NCBI GenBank assembly: GCA_958496175.1
Contig: OY292277.1
Coordinates: 52,711,050-52,775,049 of the forward strand
Length of the DNA stretch: 64,000 bases
Direction: 5' to 3'
Source: Sisyra terminalis
Lineage: Eukaryota > Arthropoda > Insecta > Neuroptera > Sisyridae
In this document: one piece after another, positions 46,115 through 58,583 of the stretch
Layout of the letters: each line of letters opens with the position of its first letter
Position numbering within the stretch: position 1 is the stretch's first letter
Notes under the pieces: generated by a model
What the model was told of the DNA's origin: nothing
Database searches by the model: none
Seen by the model: the letters and a program-made list of their open reading frames with translations, nothing else
Made by a program: the position numbers and the translations under genes

Positions 46115-48657
46115 TTGTGTACCATATTCGTAAGAACTATATTCTTTCTTTATTGCCACTAAATAAGATTTTTTATCAGCCTATTGGTTTGAAGAAAATA
46201 TATACATATTAGTTTGAATAACTTCTTTATCAATAAAAAAAAGAAAGACATAGAAAAATTTATAATTTTTTGACCAAAAAAATTAAACAAATTTTGTTCC
46301 TGAGAATTTTTTTATGGAATTTGAAATCTTTTACTGTAAGTATGTATGTTTAGAAGATTCTAACAAATATGAAACTACGTGGTTTGCTAACTATCCCTTT
46401 TTTAAGCCTTAAAAATAATATTTTCTTTATAAATTTTCACTTGGTATCATTTTTATATGTAAAGTAAAGTAATCTTTACAGGTACAAAAAAAATAGTTAT
46501 TTCTTATCAAAGTTCCAACGATATAGCTCTTTTTGATTAATAGTTTATCGCAGAACTGTAAAGCTTACCTTTATGTTTGCCTCTTATAGAAATCAATTTT
46601 GAGCTTTTTGAACTACAAGTCTTTATATCATCTAATCAACTTACTTTTTAGTCAACAAAAAAGTCTAAACTAAGATCTAATTTGTCATTAGGTTATAGCA
46701 AACAAATATAAACCTTAGAAGTTTGCAAATTTTATTCCATTGAGGTTAACGTTTTAAAAAATATTTTTAAATAATAATTTTTAAAAATTGACTTAGAGTT
46801 TTCGTTATATAGCAATTTTTTTATTGTTGGATTTTTTACAAAACGCTAGTTGTTCGGGAAAGATAAAGTATTTCAGGAAATTTCAAAACAAATTTAAAAG
46901 TCACCTTATAATTTCCCTTGATAAAAAGAAAATAGTTTAGGCGTAAGGATTATAAGTCTATAAAGGCAATTTAAGACTTTAAATTTCAAAAATAAATACT
47001 GTCGAAATTCTTTATAAAAAATTCGTTTTTACCAGCACTTTTCCAATATTGTCTTTGAACAAATACATTTATTGGATTTCCGAAAATTATTGGAAACGCG
47101 GAGGAAACCTCCGCGATAAAAACAACAAAGAAAACGGGCAAATAAATTGACATTACCTGATAAGAACTGGGTGGAAAAACTTTGGTGAATTCTACGAAAA
47201 ATCAAAAAGGAACATACACAGCGAAAAGTTGGCATTTCGCGTTGTTGTTAGCCAACTATCCAAATCAATTCGACTCGAAACATAACTCGAAAATTTACTC
47301 TTGTTTCGTCCACGTTTTACTTTGCGATTATTTTCTTCCGCAACAAAAAGAAGTTTGCAAAAAGACACACATACTCGTGCAAATCCATAAATTTATGGTG
47401 TGATATTTCTATGTGCACTTATATGCAACATTCCTTTTGAAGGCACGAGCTTATTTTCATATAGTAAATAATAATAATAAGAATTATGGTTGGAATATAA
47501 ATCGTGTTGGATATTAAATCAAATCCAAGTAAGGCTTCGATTAAGCTCCTGTTTTCTCAAGTTAAAACTTGTCTTATCGACAAAAAAATTCTCAACATTT
47601 TATTGAAACGAACAAATTTGTTAATCCACTTTGATAAAACACATTTTCAAATTGGTTCCAACATAAATTTTCATTAGTATGGGCGAAAAATGCCAATGAA
47701 ATACTTTCACTTTTTGGAGGAAAAACGCTTGGAAAAACATAGAGATAACATGAAATGGAAATGGACATCCGATGCAATACATAAATCGATACAAATGGAA
47801 AGAAATAAGCGCAACATTTGCATTGGAATTGGTGTAATTGAATGAAAGTAAGAAAGAAAATTAAATGGTTTCGTCTGGATTTAACAAAACAAGACGTAAG
47901 TTAAAATAAACCACAATTCTTTCACAACAATGGTTTTTCTTTAAGTTTCAATCTCACATCATTGATGGCTTATAAAATTATTTAATCACTGAGTCATACT
48001 TCTGAGAAGTATTTTTACTTCTAACAATTTGCGTTATATAACAATCGTCAAAATTAATTTCTCTCGTTAGTGCAGAAATTGTGTATTTAAGTAATACAAC
48101 TGCAAATATATTTGGCTCTGGGCAATTCAAATTCTCTCATGGTAACGCGACAAAACTTGACCCAGGTCACGTTGCATTTGCTTTGTTCTAAGTGCATTGT
48201 TTTAATCGATGCATTTCAAGCATTAAGCTCGCTTTAAAGACTGCTAGCTTAATTGCTAGCAGTGCTGAATTTTCAATTATGAGTTCTTCAACCATGGCCC
48301 CTTTTCCCCTCTCTTCGGGCTCGTCAAAAGCACGTGGCTCATATTTGGTTGGTCCATGAAACGCGCAGTTGTCGCCGATGTTGTAAGATGAAAACCGCGT
48401 GTGACTCGCATAACACATGGGGCCATCATTTCCTCCGGACCGGACTAAATCGCACGTCTGCGTTAATTCTACCGCAAAAATTACCACTGATTTTTTTTTC
48501 GGAAAAATGTTTAGCTCTAAAAAAATCTAATGTGAAGAAGTGATTTTTGTGAATGCTAAAAAAAATGATTTAAAAGTTGAAGAAAATTTAAAAATTTGAT
48601 GAGATAATTAAAGTTTTTTGTGTCGAAAAAAAATATGTAAACCAGAGTTTCCAAACA
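46115..48657. other. Intergenic and upstream region of the transporter gene
   Basis: AT-rich to about 47000, then more balanced. The 48270-48480 segment is clearly richer in GC and CpG, with an E-box CACGTG near 48332, and lies 180-390 bases upstream of the transporter ATG. It is the best candidate for its promoter and 5' UTR. An antisense open frame there (48487-48188) has no family features. Confidence 0.45.
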
Positions 48658-49054
48658 ATGTCTTTATCGCGGGCGCAGTCATGGCCGCAAATTCAAGTGA
48701 TCACCAACGGGTCCAACGATCCACCCGTTGAACCACAATTAAATCCCGAAAATGTAGGGACCAAAAACCACGTAAAGCCGTCGAAACCGCCGCCAACGGC
48801 GGCCAATGTTTCCAATAGTGTTTTGAACAAAAAAATTACACTTGGTGGCGTCGGAATTAGCCATAATGTGGCTAATCAGATTCAGGCGCGACGTTTGATG
48901 TGCCGACATTATTATCCCGAGGGAGGCTGGGGATGGGTGATTGCAACGTGCAGTGTCTTGGTGCAGATTCTCACGCATGGATTGCAGTTGAGCTATTCGC
49001 AATTGGTGATGCCGGCATCAAAGAAATTCGATGTCGCACCAATGCATTCTGCAG
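48658..49054 (+). CDS. Monocarboxylate transporter (SLC16/MFS) first coding exon, partial
   Basis: The exon encodes 132 residues plus one base (phase 1) and ends at a strong donor, GCAG/GTGAGC. The N-terminal ~85 residues are proline- and asparagine-rich and presumably cytoplasmic. Then YPEGGWGWVI at about 88-97 matches the conserved [D/E]G[G/S]W.W motif at the start of membrane helix 1 in SLC16 transporters, and a hydrophobic stretch follows (WVIATCSVLVQILTHGLQ). The family moves lactate, pyruvate or related monocarboxylates, often with protons, across the plasma membrane. Some insect members carry other substrates, so the cargo is unknown. ATG 48658 follows AAACA. No further transporter exon is recognised up to 64000, so the gene appears to continue beyond the right edge. 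Confidence 0.88.
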
Positions 49055-49060
49055 GTGAGC
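49055..49060 (+). promoter_or_regulatory. 5' splice donor of transporter exon 1
   Basis: GTGAGC directly after GCAG. The coding frame would run only to a TGA/TAA a few codons later if unspliced, which supports splicing here. An identical donor with its exon tail is copied at 49701. Confidence 0.75.
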
Positions 49061-49663
49061 AATACGTTGACTAAATGAAAAACATTTTCCTCGAACTTTA
49101 TTGCATTTTTCCCCATATTCGTTTGGCTTAAAAGTTGATGAAGAAAAGAAATATTTTTAGTCAAAGTTGTTCCTTTTTTCCTCTCTATTTATTCATTAAC
49201 TAAACTTAAAAATAGAATCCGTGTTTGAACAGCAGTCAAAAAAATCTAAGTAAAAAAAATGTGCAACAATACTCAATCTGCAAATATGCATTTGCTTAGG
49301 CTACAATGAAAAAGAATTCCCTTAATTTTCCTGCAATTTTTTTTCTTCTACGTTTAAAAATCATTTGGTTTTAATTAAATTTTATCATCGAAATAAATTC
49401 ATTTTTTTTCCAAAAAAGGAAAGAAACATAAATATAAATTCAGTCAAAGTTGTTCCTTTTTTCTTCTACAATTTTTTTATGCAAACACTTAAAAGTAGAC
49501 GTCCAATTTGACGATTCATTATTGCAAATTTTTAACATTAATCATTAATTACTTAATGAAGAAAAATGTGCAACAATGCTCATCCTGCAAATATGCATTT
49601 GTTTTGACTGAATCAAAAACATTTTTCCTAAATTTTCCTACTATTTTTTTTTTTTGTTTTAAG

Positions 49664-49700
49664 TTTAAAAATGTTTGGTTTGCACCAATGCATTCTGCAG
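49664..49700 (+). other. Potential 37-base cryptic (poison) exon
   Basis: The duplicated exon tail CACCAATGCATTCTGCAG with GTGAGC is preceded by a long pyrimidine tract ending TTTTAAG at 49663, a plausible 3' splice site. The segment between is 37 bases. Joined after exon 1 (phase 1) it would read GTT TAA, an immediate stop. Use in vivo is unknown. Confidence 0.3.
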
Positions 49701-50099
49701 GTGAGCAATACGACTAAATGAAAAACATTTTCCTCGAACTTTATTACATTTTCCCCCCTCTTCGTTTGGCTTAAATGCTAATAAAGAAAAAAAATATTTT
49801 CAGTCAAAGTTGTTCCTTTTTTCTTCGACAATTTTTTTATGCAAACACTTAAAAGTAGACGTCCAATTTGACGATTCATTATTGCAAATTTTAAACATTA
49901 ATTATTAATAATTTAATGAAGAAAAATGTGCAATAATACTCATCCTGCAAAATATGCATTTGTTTGGACTAAATTAATTTTGTACTAAGTTCAAAAATCA
50001 TTTGGTTTTAATTTAATTTTATCATCGAAATAATGTCATTTTTTTTCCAAAAAAGGAAAGAAACATAAATATAAAATGTGCAACAATATTTTATTAAGT

Positions 50100-51115
50100 T
50101 TATTCTTTTAAAAGTTGTTATATGTATTCAACATAATATATCACAAAATAAACGACTCAAAGCTTTAAAAACAGCCTTAAAAGGTTGCCAAACCAGATGT
50201 AGAACTATCATTATTTAAATCCCACGTCTACAAACAATGCTTTAAAATCTCAATTTTATTTTCTGCACAATGAAACAATCAGCCAAACATACCATAAACT
50301 CCACTATCAAAGGGCGGTAGCAAATAGAGGCTGTCCCAACAATATTGTTATAACTTTATTTTTAGCCCTTTTTTTAAAAATTTAATCTCGATAGATGAGA
50401 AGAGACGATCGTTTGAATTCTATTGATACAAATGAAGCGTTTTTTAAACATTAGGTCTTATCAAAACTATATTGTTCTCCAATAATTAAATTTTCTTCTC
50501 TAGTTGACCTCGATTCGATCACAAAAGAATCTAATTTGACGCGCCAATTTTAAAAAAAAAAATAATACGAAATTAATTGTGTTTCACTTGCATAACTTTT
50601 TGCCTACAACCGCTTTCATTTGAGGGCCGAACAATGGACGAATTTCTATTCGAACAAATCTTTCATTTCCTCGTATACCTACGTATAAAAGTCAAGGTAG
50701 ATTTTCGAGATGTGGTAGCAAAAATTAGCGACAAAAGTCGATATTTCCATTGCGGGCAAATATGTGGCCGAATGGCGATCAATCTTGATCAAAACGTCAA
50801 TGCGTAACGGGCACCATAAGATCGAATGGATCGAGCTGGTCGGATAATAATCATTTGTGAAATGCACAGTAATTTCTTGTAATAGAACAAATAATTTATG
50901 TTGAGTTATTGTCGAAATTGTTCAGAGATAACGTCAATTTGACATGGGAGTGATTTGAGCAGGTTTTTGCAGCCGTTTTAGTGCCATATGAATTATGTAA
51001 AATTCCCAATCAATCGCTAATCAAATCCAATGATTTCTTTGACTTGTACGAATCTGAAGAATCAATCAATATGCTTTCTTGTAATGTCTTTCTTTCTGTT
51101 GTAAATCTCATACAA
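50100..51115 (+). other. Transporter intron 1, unique part
   Basis: No exon recognised. 50580-50870 is more balanced in composition, with open frames on both strands lacking family features. It could be a conserved non-coding element. Confidence 0.4.
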
Positions 51116-51117
51116 TT

Positions 51118-52373
51118 CCAGGAAAAGAATTTTCCAAATTGTTGCCCAAAAATTATTCTACTATCATTTAAAGCAAAAATTTGGAATGTAGTTGATGTCA
51201 TCTAGTAAAATTGAGTCTTTTACTTTAGAAAAAAATATGCAAAATTAAAAGAAAATATTTGATAGAGTTAGTACCAACAATTTTACTTCAAATATTTCCA
51301 AAAAAAAGTCACCAACTTATTCCCACCAGTTCTAGGAAAAGATTTTTTCAAATTGTTGTCCAAAAACTATTCTTCTATCATCTAAAGCAAAACTGTAGAA
51401 TATAGTTGATGTTAGCTAGTAAAATTGAGTCTTTTACTTTGAAAAAAACTGCAAAATTAAAATAAAATATTTGTAATTAGTTCCAACTATTTTACTTCAA
51501 ATATTTCCAAAAAAAAATCACCAATTTATTCCCACCAATTCCAGGAAAAGATTTTTTCAAATTGTTGTCCAAAAACTATTCTTCTATCATCTAAAACAAA
51601 ACTGTAGAATATAGTTGATGTTAGCTAGTAAAATTGAGTCTTTTACTTTGAAAAAAACTGCAAAATTAATATAAAATATTTGTAATTACTTCCAACTATT
51701 TTACTTCAAATATTTCCAAAAAAAAGTCACCAACTTATTCCCACCAGTTCTAGGAAAAGATTTTTTCAAATTGTTGTCCAAAAACTATTCTTCTATCATC
51801 TAAAACAAAACTATAGAATATAGTTGATGTTATCTAGTAAAATTGAGTCTTTTACTTTGGAAAAAACTGCAAAATTAATATAAAATATTTGTAATTAGTT
51901 CCAACTATTTTACTTCAAATATTTCCAAAAAAAAATCACCAATTTATTCCCACCAATTCCAGGAAAAGATTTTTTCAAATTGTTGTCCAAAAACTATTCT
52001 TCTATCATCTTAAGCAAAACTGTAGAATATAGTTGATGTTATCTAGTAAAATTGACTCTTTTACTTTGGAAAAAACTGCAAAATTAATATAAAATATTTG
52101 TAATTAGTTCCAACTATTTTACTTCAAATATTTCCAAAAAAAAAATCACCAATTTATTCCCACCAATTCCAGGAAAAGATTTTTTTCAAATTGTTGTCCA
52201 AAAACTATTCTTCTATCATCTAAAGCAAAACTGTAGAATATAGTTGATGTTAGCTAGTAAAATTGAGTCTTTTACTTTGAAAAAAACTGCAAAATTAATC
52301 GAAAATATTTGATAATTAGTTTCAACTATTTTACTTCAAGTGTTTCCAAAAAAAATTCACCAATTTATTCCCA
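51118..52373. repeat. Six-copy satellite, ~209-bp unit, in transporter intron 1
   Basis: The anchor AGGAAAAGA begins at 51120, 51334, 51543, 51752, 51961 and 52171, giving periods of 214, 209, 209, 209 and 210. Copies 2 and 4 share CCAGTTCTAGG while copies 3, 5 and 6 have CCAATTCCAGG, suggesting a two-unit (418-bp) step in amplification. The first copy is the most diverged. The units are highly alike, so amplification was recent. Confidence 0.95.
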
Positions 52374-52379
52374 CATTAT

Positions 52380-53258
52380 CTTAACAACTTTCTAATTACA
52401 TTATGTCGTTCTTAAACCACCAACTCAATCGGTATGGTAATAGGGCGATAAAATAATATGTTTAGTGATGAAAAAATTGGCTCCATACCAATTTGATTGA
52501 CATTTTATCGACGTATTTATTCAATGAACACCACTGGCTTTCATATAATTTATTATTTCATTAATAGTTCGATTTGTTCAACAATACAAGTTTCAAAGTG
52601 ATTGACACTCTATATAGAACGATAACCCTGGAAAATTGGAATTTTATGCAAAGTTTTTTTAATGAAACGTTTTTTTTCCAAGAATCTCTTATGGTGGTGA
52701 GAAAATCTGGCTAAAAGTTTACTCTTTAAAAACTTTATTTTTTTAACATTAGTTTGTTGTATATCAAAATAAATTTTGTGAGAAATTAAAAGTTAATTTA
52801 TAGCAATTTAAAGAGATTAAATTGACATGTGGTTTCTTAATGTTCTAATATCAATAAAGATAAAATTGATTAGGAATGTCGTCAAAAAATATATATAATA
52901 AAAAGATCAATGACTTGACAGAATTAATTCAAAACATTCAAATTTCTTAAGTATATTATGTGTTAAATTAATTTCCAAATGTAATTTTTGAAGTTAAAGT
53001 TTAACAGAGAAAATTCAAATGAAGTTTTGGCTTTCCATAAAATTATGCTTTTTGGAAAGCAGCTTGTTTTAATATAAAAATAATATATGAAAAAACTTTA
53101 AATTTGTATGCTACATGTACCGATCAAAATTTATGCAAAATTTGGGGAAAAATTACAAAATTCTTATTGGTTGAAGGCAATGATTTTCAAATAAATCGTT
53201 TTAAATTAAGCTTTACATTTTCGAAAATATGTGAACCAATATGTATAGGAAATAAAAC
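52380..53258 (+). other. Transporter intron 1, no feature seen
   Basis: AT-rich sequence without exon-like or repeat features. Confidence 0.45.
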
Positions 53259-53270
53259 ATTCTTAACTTA

Positions 53271-53483
53271 TCCATGTTGTTTTAGTCCTTGTCTTTTTAA
53301 ATATAATAATTAAATTGTGGGCAATAAGGACAAAGCTTCTTATGGAATATTATTTATTTTTTCGCCAACGTTTCGTCAATTATTGCCCTGAAGAAGTCAG
53401 GAATAACTGACAAAACGTTGGCGAAAAAATAAATAAGATTTCATAAGAAGTTTCGTCCTTATTGTCCACAATTTAATTATTAT
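53271..53483. mobile_element. Short foldback retroelement with 12-bp target duplication (family A short form)
   Basis: Arms with AATAATTAAATTGTGGGCAA and its near-complement face each other, meeting near 53385. The core CTGAAGAA, GTCAG/CTGAC stem with a GAATAA loop, then AAAACGTTGGCGA lies at 53384-53427. Flanks ATTCTTAACTTA (53259-53270) and ATTGTTAACTTA (53484-53495) agree in 11 of 12 bases. It is the compact relative of the large foldback at 2878-3955. Confidence 0.8.
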
Positions 53484-53495
53484 ATTGTTAACTTA

Positions 53496-56225
53496 ATTTT
53501 TATGTTGAAATTCGAAGCCAAAAGTTTTTCTGAGAAAACCAAGGTTTTTTTAATTTTCTTCCAAAATTAAATTTCTTAGATTTCCAAATTTTGTACTCAA
53601 AAATCAATAGATTTTTTTCGATTATACATTAGAAATTCGTGCAAACTTAAAAATCTCAAATTCATTGATAAAGACAAGCGATAACAAAGACGTACTTAAA
53701 AAACTACTAAAAAAATGCTAAAAATGAATGCTGAAATTTCAAAACTATTCCTCTTATTAGTATTATGGTAATAGAAGACATTCTTTCTGGGGTTAAGAGC
53801 CTTATTTAACCAATGAAAAAATATTTTTTATGAACCAAATAATAATGCATTGGGTTAGACAAAAAAAAATCGTTTTTTTTTTAAAAAAAATTTAAATGTG
53901 CATTTGGAGAAACTGGAAAAAAATATTTGTTTATAAATTGCTTTCATAATGACCATATATTAAGTTCGGATTTCCACCATCAATAACTGAACCATTTGAA
54001 GCAAGAAATTAACCAAAAATTGGCCAATAAAAAAGATGTCGTGTTTTATCAGAAAAATGCCAGATAACATATGTCTATGTTATACGGACTCACCAGAAAC
54101 TCCGGGGGCTTCGTTTAGAAGTTTTGATGTATCCACCATAAAGTTCGAACCCCGCATCAAACGATTACCGGCTTTTTCGCGTTGCAAAAGTTTCTTAGTG
54201 ATATGAAATTGCATTTAGAGATAATTGTGAAAATAAATTACTACATTTTTTCGTTAAAAGGAGCCAAGGCTTCTATTATTATAAAATGTCAATAATTTAT
54301 AGAATAAAACAGTACATATTTGACCCAAATCGGACAATCCGAAGTATATTTCATAACGCTTTAAAATTCACGCAAAAATATTAAGTTTCTTTTTCCCAAA
54401 CATCATGTACTCTTGAAGGATAATATATTCTCTACAAAGAATATCAAATCATACATTTTCATCAGACCTACTATTGCATTATAAATAAAGCATTGAACAT
54501 TGATTTGTATTAATTATGGATATTAAGTGCTTGTTAAATATTTGACCAGCAAATTAAAAAAAAAACTTTATACAAAATTCATGGAATATTGTTTCTATTC
54601 AACGAGTGATCAAATATTAATTTTGCACTTTCAATTTCAATTAAGGATAAATTTCACCGAAGAAAACAGAAAAAAAAAACTTCCAATTTAAGGGTGGTGC
54701 AACTATAAAAAAACTGCACATATTTTGCTTTATAAATCGAAAATATTGGTACTTGTACAAAAAAATTATGTGATTTATATATTTAAAGGACAAGCAGATA
54801 TTTCAACATGGGGAAGGAAAGCAAAGTTCCACTTGCTCTTAATATCTAATAACCAAAATCGAACAGTGAAGAATTTTCTTGTTTGCTTAACTCTTAAAAG
54901 AAATTTAAGATAAAAACATAAGCTATCCTTTTAACCTTTCAAAGCTTTTCTGACCTCTTTTATTCCACTTCAAAAAAAACAACTATAGAAAACAAATTAT
55001 CTCATACTAGAAATTACTTTTTGAGTATTGATAAATTTTTCAGAAAACAATCAATTTGCATTTCAATTTTCAAGCCAAGTTGAGTTTGCTGCGTTTTTGA
55101 GACCACAATTATCATCTTTTATCGACTTGATAAAATTCAATCAAGCAAAAATATTGATCGACAAAATTCGATTAAAAACAATTCAGGCATCAATTAAATA
55201 TTGGAAAGTGCCTATATTAAATTATAAAATTAAATTATTTCATATTTTCAATAATTTTTTTTTGCTTCATTGCATTCCCCAACCAAAAAATAATTAATCA
55301 AATTTTCCACGGATCTCGATCCACTCCCAAAAAGGCCATAAAATTAATTAAAACCAATAATAGCGTTATGTTGCGGCTGCCGATGTTCCCCGCTCGATTT
55401 TTACATCGTTACACATACCCTCGAGCACCAATCAGTTTCAAGTAGCACTTAACTCATCAAATCAGTATAAATCGTGGATTTTTACACAAAACTCAACAAA
55501 ATTCTCATAACTTCAGCCGCTTTACTTGTCGACAATCATAAACATACAGCGGGAGTGATATAAAGGTTTCACTGGAAATTTTAATAAGACCAACGTTCTT
55601 GTTAACGTTCCACCGATAAGTTGACGTTAATAATATCCAATAAACGTCTCATACAATCGCAAAGCGATATTTTGCTCAAACTATTGAAAGATCTCGTGTG
55701 AAAATCTATAGGAGCTGGCTACCTTGGCTTGAGAAATATTTCGCTTCGATAATAATTGTATCGTTACATAAACTGTTTTTGCTATGGTAGCGACAAAAAA
55801 ACCGTTGGCCTTTTTGCACAAAACATGCAAGTTTGTTCTATATTTGGCGTGACAGTACGAACATCCTTTTCCTGTTTCTTATTTTTTTTTTGCGCTGGAA
55901 GATTATTTTATTAAAAGTATATTCAAGCAGCTATGTAAATTCTGTCTCGATAAGGAATTTTGAATAGATTGAAAAAGACCGCCAATTTTTCAACAATACA
56001 TTGCGTGCATCCGATTGATTTCTTCTTTGTTCGTAGCAAATCCTTTTAAGATATGTTGTAATAGAAAATCTAGATGTATTGATAAGGTTTTCAAGCATAT
56101 AAATGGATTCAGAATTTTAATATTTATGAGCATATCTGAAGATTGAATACAATAAATTCACACTATACACTTGCCATTGAATTTCTTGGAAGACTTGAAT
56201 CATGTACGCGCAATGTTTTTGCTTA
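53496..56225 (+). other. Transporter intron 1, mostly featureless
   Basis: AT-rich. 55360-55760 is more GC-balanced with CpGs and short clusters such as CAACGTTCTTGTTAACGTTCC. It could be an internal promoter or enhancer. No exon is supported. Confidence 0.4.
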
Positions 56226-56239
56226 TTATATTTACTGTG

Positions 56240-56686
56240 ATCAAAATAAGATTTTTTTGCTGACTTTGAACAGTTATACTGTGTATACAATATATAGGAT
56301 ATATTGCAGTCCAATTTATGTAGTATACTTTTATATAATAATATATAAAAATCATACCATAAACATAAATTTGAACAGAAGTTCAAACAAAAATATTCGT
56401 GACGTATTGCCCAGATACGTATTTCGATTGCCAAGCAATCTTCCTCAGTGGTCATCAAGTAGTTTGAATCACTCCGTAACTGCTTTGTGATGATTCACAA
56501 AACTTTGATGACCACCGAGGAAGATAGCTTGGCAATCGAAATACGTATCTGAGCAATACGTCGTCACGAATATTTTTGTTTGAACTTCTGTTCAAATTTA
56601 TGTTTATGGTATGATTTTTATATGTTATAATATTAAATTATAATACTTAAATTGGACCGCAATATATCCTATATATTGTATACACA
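56240..56686. mobile_element. Foldback retroelement with exact 12-bp target duplication (family B copy 2)
   Basis: Same family as the insertion in vanin intron 4, in the opposite orientation: the one-sided extension is here on the left (56240-56280). Exact flanks ATATTTACTGTG lie at 56228-56239 and 56687-56698. Arms begin GTGTATACAATATATAGG at 56281 and end with the complement at 56685. Cores lie at 56455-56400 (minus, CTGAGGAA, GATTGC/GCAATC, GAAA, ...GTC) and 56508-56572 (plus, CCGAGGAA form). Confidence 0.88.
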
Positions 56687-56799
56687 ATATTTACTGTGGT
56701 TGTGAAAAGCATAATTTTACACTTAATTTATAAAATTCAAGAAATTTTATATTAAAAAATGTTCAATTTTCAAACTTACTAAATTTGGAATTTCTCAAA

Positions 56800-57065
56800 T
56801 TTCCCAAAACAATTACCCTCCTGCAATGTACAATGCTATAATTGCACGAAATCCAGTTCTTCCATAATCAAGTATAACCACTGTGTAACAATAAACTTAT
56901 TTTTATATCTAAATTTCGTGTTTAATGGCATTTTGATTATTAAATTTGAAATTTCGATTGTTTATTAGACATTCTTTCAAACCTTTTTTGGCACCATTTT
57001 TCACTCTTTCAGAGTAGAAATTTACGAACACCCTTTCTTATTATATCAAAAAAAAAAACGTAGTT
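56800..57065 (-). mobile_element. Helitron-like fragment, inverted
   Basis: The complement matches two internal parts of the 22171-24122 element: AATAAGAAAGGG...AGAGTGAAAAATGG...AACAATCGAAATTTCAAA (23161-23255) and GGTTTATACTTGATTATG...GAACTG (about 23592). The part between is deleted and no ends are present. Confidence 0.6.
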
Positions 57066-57069
57066 TTTT

Positions 57070-58575
57070 AATTTGTTTCCCAACTGTTAAACAAATACTT
57101 ATTTTATCAAATTTCGCGTCATAATTTTATTGTTGCTTAAAAGAATACATTTCTGATTATAAAAAAAAAAATATTTTGCATTAAATAATAGTTTGCCAAC
57201 AAATATTACCTTTTTGAATTCAATTTGCGGAGTTTATTTTTTGAAATTTTCATCATTAGTGCTTCGCAAAGTATAGAAAAGAACTATTGGCGATATTTTC
57301 TTAAGAAAATAATTTGACAAGCTTATTGAAAATATAATGTTGGTGTCAAAAGAAATATGAGGCTTTCGTTGGGGAAAATAAGACTAATTGTTGTTTGTTT
57401 TGCGTAAAATTAGAAGAAAAAACTTTTTGAAAAGTTCTAATATTTAATCAATATTAAAACCATTCGTATTATCATCACAAAATATTGAAATTTATCTGGA
57501 TTTTAATCATTTAATCAACCAACCTAAAGCTTTTTTTGTCATCAATATTCTTCTCCTGGTTTTGAGCTTTGAACCTTTTGATTTTGATTTTTTGTTGATT
57601 ATTTTTGTATCAAAATAAACAACAGAATGAAGGCTAATATTTTCTACATTTTCTAACATTTTTATACCAAAATTTACCGAAACTGTCGTGCATCTTCATA
57701 TCATAAATTTGAATCTTTTCCGTTAGTAAAGATTCAAAGTTTTTACTCTCTAATAATTCTAATTCATTCTCTGTATGCGTTAAAAAAATTGGGGAGATAA
57801 TGCGCATTTGTTTGACGTCTTTGTTGACAAAGAAATTTCTTGAAATTTTCCTTTATATTTGTAAGTGTTTTGGGATGCAGATTTCCTTTTAGGATGCTGA
57901 AAAAGTTCTTCATAATTTGTCGTAAGTTCAAGGATTGATCTCGTGTTGCTTGGCCTGGCAAAAATTATACCTGTTCTGTGGAAATCTGAGATAAAAGTTA
58001 GTTTTTATAAAACCGTTTCTGTATAATTTGTAAGTGCTTTACTAACATTTAAATCCATCTTTTCTTAACTCAAATATTAAAAATCATAATAATAACTGCA
58101 TAGTTTCCTAGATTATGGAAAAACTAGGTAAATTTATTGTTGTAAAAGCAGGGAAATCCAAAAAAGAATCCGAAAAACTTAGCAAAACTGAAGAACAACA
58201 ATGTGATAAGAAATAGTAATCAATGATGAAAAAATAAAGCTCTGTTTCTTTATCTTTTAGCTATTTTAACCGGCTCAAAAGCAGATAAAGGATTGTTTTA
58301 TTTATATTTTCAAGTAAATTGCACAATCTGCATAGTGTTCCAATAAGTGCATTCAATCCATAGACAATCACATGTAAGCACTAGTCCCAGTAGATTAGTG
58401 CTGTATAAGCACACAAATTTTTAACAATCAATAGCAACAATAACAGTAATAGTAATTCTTATAGCAAAAACAACAATCATAAAAACAATCAACAGTAGCA
58501 ATAAGAATAATAATAATAGTCTATAATAACAATATCAATGCTAAAAATAATGTGAAACAGTAATATATAAGTAAT
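57070..58575 (+). other. Transporter intron 1 with CAA/TAA-rich tract
   Basis: AT-rich. 58425-58560 is a degenerate CAA/TAA trinucleotide-rich stretch. No exon recognised. Confidence 0.45.
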
Positions 58576-58583
58576 ATATACAA

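Larger units (their letters stand above)
49036..50095 (+). repeat. Local tandem duplications at the start of transporter intron 1
   Basis: A block starting CAGTCAAAGTTGTTCC and containing TGCAAATATGCATTTG recurs at about 49160, 49441 and 49801. The last 19 bases of exon 1 plus the donor and about 100 intron bases (49036 onward) are copied at 49682 onward, 646 bases downstream. Copies are 85-95% alike by eye. Unequal exchange or replication slippage explains the pattern. Confidence 0.85.

Noticed and set aside
48188..48487. Antisense 99-codon frame upstream of the transporter
   Set aside because: No recognisable domain. It lies in the GC-richer presumed promoter or 5' UTR, where long chance frames are expected.
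51118..52373. CRISPR-like array
   Set aside because: Units are about 209 bases without unique spacers, in an insect intron. It is an ordinary satellite.
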